Assembly: GCA_964449175.1 (NCBI GenBank)
Contig: CAYUYH010000053.1
Coordinates: 1 to 12,988, forward strand
DNA length: 12,988 nt
Reading direction: 5' to 3'
Origin: CAYUYH01 sp964449175
GTDB lineage: Bacteria; Planctomycetota; Phycisphaerae; SM23-33
Of this stretch, positions 5,989 through 12,988 are shown one piece after another (within the stretch, counting starts at the first letter, position 1; the number at the start of each line of letters is the position of its first letter). Position numbers and translations under genes: made by a program. The notes beneath the pieces were generated by a model. It was not told the origin of the DNA and made no database searches. It was given only the letters and a program-made list of their open reading frames with translations.

Positions 5989-7521
5989 ATGGGACGCGTT
6001 TCGATGTGTTCGGCCATCGCTTGCGTCTGGCTGCTGGCATCGGGGGCGTTGGGCGCGGACCAGCCGGCCATTCCTCCAGGCCTGGGCGTGCCGGAGTTGC
6101 ATCGAACGAAGATTCCAGCTTTCCCTGGGGCCGAAGGGGCCGGGGCATTCATCGCCGGCGGACGCGGCGGGAAGGTCTACGTCGTGACAACGGTGGAGGA
6201 CTACGACCCGAACGTCGAGGCGTCGATCCCCGGCAGCCTCCGCGAGGCGCTTGAGGCCGACGGGCCGAGGATCGTCACGTTCGCCGTCTCGGGCATCGTC
6301 ACGCTCAAGGGCCCGATTGTCATCCGCCATCCGTACATCACCATCGCCGGCCAAACCGCGCCCGGCGACGGCATCTGCGTTCGCTATCACACGGTCCGCA
6401 TAGACGCCCACGACGCGATCGTCCGCCACATGCGCTTCCGCCGCGGCACGGTCATGGAGGCCAGGGACGCCCTCAGCGGCGACCCGCCCGGCAACGTCAT
6501 CATCGATCACGTCTCAGCCAGTTGGGGGATGGACGAGAACATCTCGATATACCGCTACATGCACTGGCGACCCTGGGCGGAGCGCCCGATCAAGCTGCCC
6601 ACGCAGAACATCACGATCCAGTGGACGATCTCCAGCGAGGCGCTGAACCCGCGAAACCACGCGTTCGGCGCCACGTGGGGCGGCAAGAACTCCTCGTTCC
6701 ACCACAACCTCTTCGCCTGCAACACGGGGCGCAATCCCAGCATCGGAATGAGCTATGACTTCAACTACGTCAACAACGTGATATTCAACTGGCGCCACCG
6801 CACGGTGGACGGCGGCGACGCCGGCAGCTGGGGCAACATCATCAACAACTACTACAAGCCCGGTCCGGCGACCCTTACCACTCGGGAGGGGCACCGGATC
6901 ATCAGGCCAAACGGCGGCAGGAAACGCCTGCCGGACGGCACCCGCGCCGGTGAGCGGACCTACGGCAAGTGGTACGTCGCGGGCAACATCATGGAAGGCT
7001 ACCCCGACATCACCGCCGACAACTGGGCGGGCGGCGTGCAGTTCGGCGGGCTGCTCACCGACGAACAGATCAAGCGGATCATAGCCGAGACGCGCTCGGA
7101 TGAGCCGCTGCCCATGGCGCCGGTGACGATTCACCCGACCAAGAAGGCCTTCGAGCTGGTGCTGGCCAACGCCGGCGCCACGCTGCCCAAGCGCGACGCG
7201 GTCGACAAGCGCGTCGTCGAGATGGTCAGGACCGGCAAGGTGACGTTCGACGACGGCATCATCATGCAGCCGAGCGACGTCGGCGGCTGGCCGGAGTACA
7301 GGTCCGCGCCCCCGCCTGCCGACGAGGACGCCGACGGCATGCCGTCCGAGTGGGAGACCGCCCACGGGCTGAACCCCTCCGACGCCTCCGACGCCGCCGG
7401 CGACGCCGACTCCGACGGCTACACCAACGTCGAGGAATACATCAACGGGACGGACCCGACGAAGTTCGTGGACTACACCGACCCGGCCAACAACGTCGAT
7501 CCGCTCATGCCGATCAAGTAG
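5989..7521 (+). CDS. Secreted pectate lyase-like protein (PL1 type) with calcium-binding tail
   Basis: The 510-residue product should be exported and adopt a right-handed parallel beta-helix that cleaves pectate-like polysaccharides by beta-elimination. Residues 1-23 are a signal peptide with probable cleavage near SGALGAD. The family pattern is clear: FPGAEGAGAFIAGGRGGKVY (45-64), a GSLREALEADGPRIVTF region (82-98), ITIAGQTAPGDGICV (117-131), IIDHVSASWGMDE (171-183) with Asp173 and Asp182/Glu183 as likely calcium ligands, WGGKNSSFHHN (230-240), and GRNPS with Arg248 as candidate catalytic base. Residues about 445-490 (DEDADGMPSEW, then DADSDGYTNVEEY) form thrombospondin-3/EF-hand-like calcium-binding motifs. 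The start at 5989 has an AAAGGAAAGG purine tract 7 nt upstream and opens directly into the signal peptide. An in-frame ATG at 5944 would overlap the -10. No PEP-CTERM tail is present. Exact substrate is unknown. Confidence 0.93.
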   Translation: MGRVSMCSAIACVWLLASGALGADQPAIPPGLGVPELHRTKIPAFPGAEGAGAFIAGGRGGKVYVVTTVEDYDPNVEASIPGSLREALEADGPRIVTFAVSGIVTLKGPIVIRHPYITIAGQTAPGDGICVRYHTVRIDAHDAIVRHMRFRRGTVMEARDALSGDPPGNVIIDHVSASWGMDENISIYRYMHWRPWAERPIKLPTQNITIQWTISSEALNPRNHAFGATWGGKNSSFHHNLFACNTGRNPSIGMSYDFNYVNNVIFNWRHRTVDGGDAGSWGNIINNYYKPGPATLTTREGHRIIRPNGGRKRLPDGTRAGERTYGKWYVAGNIMEGYPDITADNWAGGVQFGGLLTDEQIKRIIAETRSDEPLPMAPVTIHPTKKAFELVLANAGATLPKRDAVDKRVVEMVRTGKVTFDDGIIMQPSDVGGWPEYRSAPPPADEDADGMPSEWETAHGLNPSDASDAAGDADSDGYTNVEEYINGTDPTKFVDYTDPANNVDPLMPIK

Positions 7522-7554
7522 CCCTCGGCGATCACGCCCCACAACCGCAACCAT

Positions 7555-7586
7555 CCGCCCGCGCCGGCCATCGCCGGCGCGGGCGG
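7555..7586 (+). terminator. Strong hairpin terminator after the pectate lyase gene
   Basis: Fourteen bases (7555-7568) pair perfectly with 7573-7586 around a CATC loop, 34 nt past the stop codon. The stem is almost entirely G/C. The downstream sequence TCTGCTGTTCCTTCC is T-rich but lacks an unbroken T-run. It separates the lyase transcript from the repeat-protein gene. Confidence 0.8.
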
Positions 7587-7679
7587 TCTGCTGTTCCTTC
7601 CGCCGCCGCTCGGCGCTTGGCCGATGGCGCAATGTGCGTAACAGCGTTGCTGCATCTGCGTTTATCGCCTGAAAAACGC

Positions 7680-7708
7680 TGGACAAGCCGCCTGTCGGCA
7701 GCTACTAT
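7680..7708 (+). promoter_or_regulatory. Candidate promoter of the giant repeat-protein gene
   Basis: TGGACA at 7680-7685 (5 of 6) and TACTAT at 7703-7708 (4 of 6) are separated by the ideal 17 bp. CAGCGTT (7642-7648) and AACGCTG (7675-7681) form an inverted repeat whose right arm touches the -35. The predicted start is near 7715, giving a leader of about 110 nt. Apart from the hairpins listed, the 303-nt interval 7522-7824 shows no gene I can support. Confidence 0.55.
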
Positions 7709-7718
7709 TCATATTGAG

Positions 7719-7743
7719 CGGTCGGCGGGGACCTGGCCGACCG
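7719..7743 (+). repeat. Hairpin at the 5' end of the repeat-protein leader
   Basis: CGGTCGGC (7719-7726) pairs perfectly with GCCGACCG (7736-7743) across a 9-nt loop. It would begin about five bases into the predicted transcript. A 5'-terminal stem can stabilise an mRNA, and it could also be an operator. No known riboswitch consensus was recognised in the 110-nt leader. Confidence 0.4.
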
Positions 7744-7824
7744 GGCCGAGGCCGACTGCGGGGCGTACGGCCCAGCAGTACCACGCCTGCGTGTTCCACT
7801 GAATCCGTACGAAGGGGATTAGAC

Positions 7825-10438
7825 ATGATGCGTCCAGCCGTCGCAGCAAGGGTAATTGCGTCTCTGGCCATCGTCCTTACGGTTGTCTGCTGCCCAAGTG
7901 CCGCCCGGGGCGAGACATGCACCTGGCAGCATGACCCCAACTCACCAGGCGACTGGCACGACCCGAACAACTGGACCCCGGCCTTGCCCGGACCGGACGA
8001 CCTGGCCATCGTCGACAACCGCGGCACCGCGGAGGTCGCCGGTGACTTGGCACGCGCGTACAGGCTCATCGTGGGCCACGCGGATACGGGTAGCGCCGTC
8101 CAGTCCGGCGGCACGGCCGGGATGGGCCGACTCGTCCTCGGCCAGGACGCCCAGGCCAGCGGGGCGTACTACCTCTCCGATGGAGTTCTGCTGGGCCTGA
8201 GCGGGACGATCGGCCATCAGGGCAGTGGTGCATTTGTCCAGTCCGGGGGGTCGGCCGCATTCTTGCGGGTCCTGGTTGGCCACGACGCCGGGGGCGACGG
8301 CGAAGTGCAACTTTCCGGCGGGACGCTGACGACGTGGATTCTCTCAGTGGGCAAGTCCGGCCACGGCAGTTTCGAGCAAAGCGGCGGGCTCTGTGTGGTG
8401 TCGCCTCAATCCTACTCCGCGCCCGGGTTTGCATTGGGCGAGCAAGTCGGCAGCCGGGGAACGTACATCCTCTCGGGCGGATGGCTCGCGCAAGTGCCCA
8501 GCAATCTCCTAATGTATCGCTGTTCCATCGGCGAGGAAGGTCAAGGGCTGTTCGTCCAGAGCGGCGGCACACACACCGCCGCATATGACATCTCCCTCGG
8601 TTCCGCCGCCAGTGCAGCCGGGACGTACGTGCTTTCAGGGGGGCTACTGGAACAGCCGTCGGTATCCAGACCCCGTATCAAGTGTGTCGTGGGGGGAGCA
8701 GGGCGCGGGCTGTTCAGGCAGACCGGTGGTACGGCGAACCTGGGGAACTACCTGGGCTTGGCCTATGGGACGGACAGTACGGGGATATACGAGCTGTCGG
8801 GGGGCAGGATGTCCGCCGGAACCTGCCACGTCGGGTCTGGCGGCACAGGGGTGTTCATTCAGTCCGGAGGGGAAGCGCAGTTCTCATCAGATCTCGGACT
8901 GGGGTGCAAGTACGGTGTGGGGAGGTACGAGCTAAGCGGTGGGGCGCTCCAGGTGAACGGGTCTGAGGGAATGCGCATCGGCTCGTCGTTCTTGCAGACT
9001 GGCGGCGTGAATCGCGTGCGTTCCGTCCCCCTTGGGCATCCGGGCGTGCTTGATGTCGCGGGAACCTATGTGCTTCAGGCTGGGCTGCTGCATGTCGACG
9101 CCGAGGAGAACATTGACAACTCGGAGAGCGGAGCGCTGATGGTTCAGTCTGACGGCGTGAACATGATGGGCAGGCTGGCGGTTGCACTTCATTGGAGAGG
9201 GGAATACAGGATGTCTGGAGGATACATGGAGGCCGGCGAGTGCTCTATCGGATCCGCGGGCCCGGGCCTATTCGATCAATCCGGCGGGACAGCCGTATGC
9301 CGGGGCACGCTGTACCTTGGCCCAGGATTCTACGGGGGCGGTACGTACAATCTCTCAGCCGGGACGCTGTCAGCGGCGCGGGCCGCCGTAGATGGGGAGT
9401 TTGTCCAGTCCGGCGGGACGGCGACAATGGACGAGCAGCTCATCTTCGGGCAGGCCACTTGGACTACCGGCACGTACCATCTTTCTGGCGGGGCGCTGTC
9501 CACCGGCAGTGGCACGATCGGCTACGAGGGCGTCGGCCGGTTCACACAGACTGGCGGGACGGCGACGATGGCCGAACAGCTCATCCTTGGCCAGGCCAGT
9601 CGAGCCACCGGCGCGTATCAGCTCTCCGCCGGGGTGCTCGAGGCCGGCAGCGGCACCATCGGTCTCCAGGGCATTGGACGGTTCACACAGACCGGCGGGC
9701 GGGCCGTCATGGACGACCAGCTCATCCTTGGCCAGGCCAGTCGAGCCACCGGCGTGTACCATCTTTCCGGCGGGGTGCTCGAGGCCGCCAGCGGCACCAT
9801 AGGCCATGAAGGCATTGGCCAGTTCTCCCAGGCAGGCGGCTCGGCGCAGTTCGGCAACGTGACTCTGGGCGCGGGGGAGGATGCGACAGGCACCTATGAC
9901 CTGTCGGCCGGCGGGCTCCGGTCCGGCCATGAGTACATCGGCGGCGCCGGGACAGGGCAGTTCACGCAGGCAGGCGGCACGAATAGCGCGTCATACATCT
10001 ACGTGGGGCGCGACCCCGGATCGATCGGTACGTATAACCTCAGCGGCGGAACTGTATGCTCCTCGCTCGTGACCGTGGGCCGCGGAGGAACGGGGCAGTT
10101 CAATCAATCCGGCGGCACCCATGTGGCATGGACGACTCTGCGGGTGGGGCAGAACCTAGGGGCCGCTGGCGCGTACTGCCTGAGCGGCGGCCTGCTCGAC
10201 AGCCCGGTTACATACATAGGGTGTCTGGGAACAGGACGTTTCATGCAGTCCGGTGGCACGCACCTGGCAGGGGCCACGTACCTCGGCGTAGGCTCTGGAG
10301 CGGATGGGACCTACGATCTAAGCGGGGGGGCTCTCAACTCCGCAGCGATGTATGTAGGCGTTGACGGGGCAGGGCATTTCAGCCAGTCCGGTGGCACGCA
10401 CCTGGCAGGGGCCACGTACCTCGGCGTAGGCTCTGGAG
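7825..10438 (+). CDS. Giant secreted QSGGT-repeat protein, N-terminal part (interrupted by the assembly gap)
   Basis: Translation starts at ATG 7825 (a second ATG follows directly), with AAGGGG 7 nt upstream. Residues 1-29 are a signal peptide (MMRPAVAARVIASLAIVLTV, then CCPSAARG). After CTWQHDPNSPGDWHDPNNW, an opening common in planctomycete beta-helical surface proteins, a long array follows. Its units have the pattern VGxxGxGxFxQSGGTxxxxxxLxLGxxxxxxGxYxLSGGxL. Seventeen motif copies (QSGG, QTGG, QAGG or QSDG) occur before the gap, usually 46 or 47 residues apart (motif starts such as 8101, 8239, 8377). Repeats of this kind are predicted to stack as a parallel beta-solenoid outside the cell. 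The frame is interrupted only by the 100-N gap, and the 3' part at 10539 is the same gene. A start at 7714 is possible on paper but has no ribosome binding site or signal peptide. Confidence 0.88.
9577..9787 (+). repeat. Copy 1 of a 211-bp perfect duplication
   Basis: These 211 bases recur without any difference at 10788-10998. The block spans about one and a half repeat units (LILGQASRATGAYQLSAGV to GVYHLSGGVLEA). It contains an internal 141-bp tandem echo: the same bases start at 9577 and 9718. The flanking bases on both sides differ between the copies. Confidence 0.9.
10246..10360 (+). repeat. 115-bp exact repeat that caused the assembly gap
   Basis: The first 55 bases (10246-10300) recur exactly at 10384-10438, ending at the gap. 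The last 55 bases (10306-10360) recur exactly at 10539-10593, starting right after it. Only five bases (10301-10305, CGGAT) are not represented at the gap. A third, diverged copy begins at 10617. The unit encodes QSGGTHLAGATYLGVGSG followed by ADGTYDLSGGALNSAAMYVG. Confidence 0.92.
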
Positions 10439-10538
10439 NNNNNNNNNNNNNNNNNNNNNNNNNNNNNNNNNNNNNNNNNNNNNNNNNNNNNNNNNNNNNN
10501 NNNNNNNNNNNNNNNNNNNNNNNNNNNNNNNNNNNNNN
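10439..10538. other. Scaffold gap of 100 Ns of unknown true length
   Basis: Exactly 100 Ns, a common placeholder. The flanks are the two ends of the same 115-bp repeat. A true gap of 5 bases, or 5 plus multiples of the 138-bp unit, would join the halves in one frame. The 100-base placeholder puts them out of frame. Confidence 0.95.
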
Positions 10539-12797
10539 GGGACCTACGATCTAAGCGGGGGGGCTCTCAACTCCGCAGCGATGTATGTAGGCGACGACGG
10601 GGCAGGGCGTTTCACCCAGTCCGGTGGCACGCACCTGGCAGGGCCCACATTCCTCGGCGTAGGCTCTGGAGCGGATGGGACCTACGATCTAAGCGGCGGG
10701 GCTCTCAACTGCGGAGCGATGTACGTAGTAGGTTGCGACGGAGTAGCCCGGTTCATCCAATCCGGTGGTATGGCGACGGTGCACGACCAGCTCATCCTTG
10801 GCCAGGCCAGTCGAGCCACCGGCGCGTATCAGCTCTCCGCCGGGGTGCTCGAGGCCGGCAGCGGCACCATCGGTCTCCAGGGCATTGGACGGTTCACACA
10901 GACCGGCGGGCGGGCCGTCATGGACGACCAGCTCATCCTTGGCCAGGCCAGTCGAGCCACCGGCGTGTACCATCTTTCCGGCGGGGTGCTCGAGGCCGGC
11001 GGCGGCACCATCGGTCTGCAGGGCATTGGACGGTTCACACAGACCGGCGGTCGGGCTGACTTCGGCGGAACGCTGACCTTGGGCGGGCCAGGCCGAGTGG
11101 CTCTTGACCCGGCCACCGGCTTGTTCCTGCCCTCGGGCACGGGAACCTACGATCTTTCCGGCGGGGTGGTGTCGGCGTCCACCGTCTTGGTTGGCCGGTA
11201 TGGCTCCGGGCAGTTCACGCAGACCGGCGGGTTGGCTCATATACTCGACAGACTCTACGTCGGAAACCCGCTGCGACCTCCCATCGACCCACGCACGGGT
11301 CTTATTCTGTCGGGACGCGGCATGTACCACCTGGCAGGCGGGACGCTCCAGGTGGACGGATACGAGAGCATCGTTGAAGGGTCATCCTTCTTCCAGACGG
11401 CCGGGCTGAATCGCGTGCTCTCCGGCGGCGATCCCAACACGTACGCCGGCACGCTCAGCGTCGGCGGGACATATGTTCTTGAGGGCGGTTGCCTGGACGT
11501 CGAGGTTGCGGAGACCATTGGGGGCGGGCACGCCGCATCTCTCATGATCCAGTCCGGAGGCGTGAACAGAACCGGAACGCTGGGAATCGGAGCATGGAGA
11601 CACACCATAGGGAGGGGGACGTACGAACTTTCCGGAGGGTGTCTGGAGACAGGAGACTGCACGATCGGGACGGGGCTGCTCGATCAGTCTGGTGGGACGG
11701 CCATCTGCCATGGCGCCCTGCGGGTGGGTGACAGGCACGGGCTTCCTTCGGATTCGCATCTTCATCTTTCCGCTGGCTCCCTGTCCGTCGCCAGCGGCAC
11801 GATCGGCTACGAAGGCTACGGTCTGTTCACACAGACTGGCGGGCAGGCGGGCTTCGGCCGGCTGGAGATCGTCCAGGAGTCGGGCCCCCCCGGACTGTAC
11901 GCCATGCGCGACGGGAAGTTGGACGCCGGCGTGCTGGAGGTCCGCGGCGGGACACTGGAGCTGGGCAGGCATGCCGAGGTCAGCGTGAGCACACGATTGG
12001 ACTTCGCCGATGGCCATGACGTAGGGCCGGTGTTCTCGGCCGAGAGGGGCGCGAGCATCCGCATGACCGGGCCGCGGACGGCCGTGGGCAATTCCTCAAC
12101 CGACCCGTCGGCGATGGCCGGGCTGTCGAACCTGCGCCTGGTCTTCGCCGGCCCGCGCGGCGCGGTCGGCGAGCTGGAGGTCGCCGGCAAGGACCTCGGG
12201 CCCGTCCCAGCCGGCTTCGAAAGCAACTTCGCGCTGGCTGCCCTGGAGGTCGGGGCCGAGTCCACGCACAATCTGCTCCGGCTGCTGGATGAGTCTGACA
12301 ACCAGCCGGCCTGGACCGGCGACGAGGCCCTGTACGTCGACCGCCTGATCCTGCGGAAGGGCGCGAAGGTCGCCACCGGCGGGCTGGGGCTGTACTACCG
12401 CAACGGCGGCGGCAAGGTTAAACGCTTCTTCCGCGGCGACGCCAACCTTGACGGCAGCGTCGACGCCGGCGACCTGGCCCTGTTCGGCGCCAACTGGATG
12501 GCGCGCGGCGGCGATGCCTGCTGGGCCGACGGCGACTTCACCGGCGACGGCTACGTCGACGGCGGCGACCTTGCCCTGCTCGGCGGCGACTGGGGCTGCA
12601 ATACAGACGACTTCGCCCCGCCGCCCGCTCAGCCCATACCCGAGCCGGCGACGCTGGCCATGCTGGCCGGCCTGGCGGGCATCACGATAGCGCGACGGCG
12701 AAAGTCGCTGGTCGTGCCACCGCGGCAAGTGGTTCCGCGGCTATGCGTTGCACGCGGTCTGCGACGGGAGCGGGACGCTGAGGCAAGATGTTTGTAG
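10539..12797 (+). CDS. Giant QSGGT-repeat protein, C-terminal part with dockerin-like pair and PEP-CTERM signal
   Basis: This is the continuation of the gene begun at 7825. The frame is open from the first base after the gap (GTYDLSGGALNSAAMYVG). A start at the internal ATG 10581 would be an artefact of the gap. Nine more repeat motifs end at 11846. A non-repetitive segment follows (about 11850-12430, with RLDFADGHDVGPVF and SNFALAALEVGAESTHNLLR). Next comes a dockerin type I-like pair of calcium loops at 12435-12600 (GDANLDGSVDAGDLALFG and GDFTGDGYVDGGDLALLGG). PIPEPAT at 12633-12653 opens a PEP-CTERM signal with a hydrophobic helix and an ARRRK cluster ending at 12704. PEP-CTERM proteins are normally processed by an exosortase, so this should be a surface-associated or matrix protein. 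Thirty further residues follow the basic cluster, which is abnormal for the motif. With a minimal gap the whole protein is 1,625 residues. Confidence 0.9.
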   Translation, partial: GTYDLSGGALNSAAMYVGDDGAGRFTQSGGTHLAGPTFLGVGSGADGTYDLSGGALNCGAMYVVGCDGVARFIQSGGMATVHDQLILGQASRATGAYQLSAGVLEAGSGTIGLQGIGRFTQTGGRAVMDDQLILGQASRATGVYHLSGGVLEAGGGTIGLQGIGRFTQTGGRADFGGTLTLGGPGRVALDPATGLFLPSGTGTYDLSGGVVSASTVLVGRYGSGQFTQTGGLAHILDRLYVGNPLRPPIDPRTGLILSGRGMYHLAGGTLQVDGYESIVEGSSFFQTAGLNRVLSGGDPNTYAGTLSVGGTYVLEGGCLDVEVAETIGGGHAASLMIQSGGVNRTGTLGIGAWRHTIGRGTYELSGGCLETGDCTIGTGLLDQSGGTAICHGALRVGDRHGLPSDSHLHLSAGSLSVASGTIGYEGYGLFTQTGGQAGFGRLEIVQESGPPGLYAMRDGKLDAGVLEVRGGTLELGRHAEVSVSTRLDFADGHDVGPVFSAERGASIRMTGPRTAVGNSSTDPSAMAGLSNLRLVFAGPRGAVGELEVAGKDLGPVPAGFESNFALAALEVGAESTHNLLRLLDESDNQPAWTGDEALYVDRLILRKGAKVATGGLGLYYRNGGGKVKRFFRGDANLDGSVDAGDLALFGANWMARGGDACWADGDFTGDGYVDGGDLALLGGDWGCNTDDFAPPPAQPIPEPATLAMLAGLAGITIARRRKSLVVPPRQVVPRLCVARGLRRERDAEARCL
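10788..10998 (+). repeat. Copy 2 of the 211-bp perfect duplication
   Basis: Identical over its full length to 9577-9787. With a minimal gap the two copies lie 1,116 bp apart in the true sequence, a multiple of three, so both are read in the same frame. The following unit (10999 onward) is another near copy (GGGTIGLQGIGRFTQTGGR). Confidence 0.9.
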
Positions 12798-12817
12798 GAA
12801 GGGCGTTTAGGTCACTG

Positions 12818-12823
12818 TATAAT
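12818..12823 (+). promoter_or_regulatory. Isolated perfect -10 element after the repeat gene
   Basis: TATAAT at 12818-12823 lies 21 bp past the repeat-protein stop. No good -35 sits at a normal distance (TAGGAA at 12795-12800 is poor). The stretch 12798-12988 holds no intrinsic terminator I can see. One frame stays open from ATG 12847 to the window edge (47 codons, arginine-rich), and another ATG at 12942 follows a purine-rich tract. Neither is convincing as a gene without the sequence beyond the edge. Confidence 0.3.
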
Positions 12824-12988
12824 GTGGCTGCCGCAGCCGCCGAGGGATGCCAGCGCGGGCCGTCAATGCGATCCGGGCTGGTGGAAAGGGGCGGCGCCTG
12901 GCTGTGCGGCCGGTGAGTTGCTGTCCGTACAGAGAAGAGAGATGGGGGCCGATTGTGGCACGGGGATGGGGGGTGCGCCTATGTGGCA

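Larger units (their letters stand above)
8101..11846 (+). repeat. Tandem protein-coding repeat array, about 138-bp units
   Basis: At least 26 units are visible from the first QSGGT motif (8101) to the last QTGGQ (11832-11846), the gap counted as minimal. Unit length is most often 138 or 141 bp. Longer units near 8377-8719 and 11050-11600 carry inserted loops such as DPATGLFLPSGTGTY and PIDPRTGLILSGRG. Most units are well diverged, but those at 9577-9787, 10246-10760 and 10788-10998 are nearly or exactly identical, showing recent amplification. Confidence 0.9.

Noticed and set aside
5677..7686. Long minus-strand frames opposite the pectate lyase gene
   Set aside because: Valine/arginine/glycine-biased antisense shadows with no recognisable domain; the plus-strand protein is well supported.
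8101..11846. CRISPR-like interpretation of the regular repeats
   Set aside because: The repeats are coding, in frame, about 138 bp long and lack unique spacers between identical short repeats.
10581..12797. Treating the downstream half as an independent gene starting at ATG 10581
   Set aside because: The frame is open back to the gap with perfect repeat sequence, there is no ribosome binding site or signal peptide, and the gap arithmetic joins it to the upstream half.
12847..12988. Open frame from ATG 12847 to the right edge
   Set aside because: Only 47 codons, arginine-rich, with no properly spaced ribosome binding site; cannot be supported without sequence beyond the edge.

Overview
The window is high-GC bacterial DNA, most likely from a planctomycete of the Phycisphaerae or a close relative. 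The lineage call is inference. It rests on a very large QSGGT-repeat protein with a dockerin-like pair and a PEP-CTERM tail, and on a secreted pectate lyase-like protein with a calcium-binding tail. The sequence contains a 100-N scaffold gap at 10439-10538.

Left block (1-2787). A gene fragment (62 codons) leaves the window on the minus strand. Divergent from it, a near-consensus promoter (394-421) starts a transcript that opens almost at once with a fluoride riboswitch aptamer (crcB motif, 430-478). Downstream are a Na+/H+ antiporter with a CBS-domain tail (594-2312) and a 154-residue protein of unknown function (2323-2787), 10 nt apart. This looks like a fluoride-responsive operon, and the second gene is a candidate undescribed fluoride-response protein.

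Middle block (2751-5713, minus strand). A compact arsenic operon reads arsC (thioredoxin-type arsenate reductase), then a metallo-beta-lactamase/rhodanese/YgaP-like membrane fusion with a duplicated GGTCSM tail, then an ACR3 arsenite pump. Spacing is tight (4-nt overlap, then 18 nt). No arsR gene is visible. The pump gene overlaps the end of the fluoride operon tail to tail by 37 bp. Arsenate would be reduced by ArsC and arsenite exported by ACR3. The fusion protein probably handles persulfide sulfur or binds metalloid thiols.

Right block (5919-12797, plus strand). A secreted PL1-type pectate lyase-like protein has its own candidate promoter and a strong terminator hairpin. After it comes a giant secreted repeat protein built from about 46-residue units, ending in a dockerin-like pair and a PEP-CTERM signal. 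The scaffold gap splits that gene, and its halves lie in different frames as written. Repeat arithmetic shows that a gap of 5 + 138n bases restores one reading frame, giving a protein of at least 1,625 residues. The last 191 bases hold a perfect TATAAT but no gene I can support.
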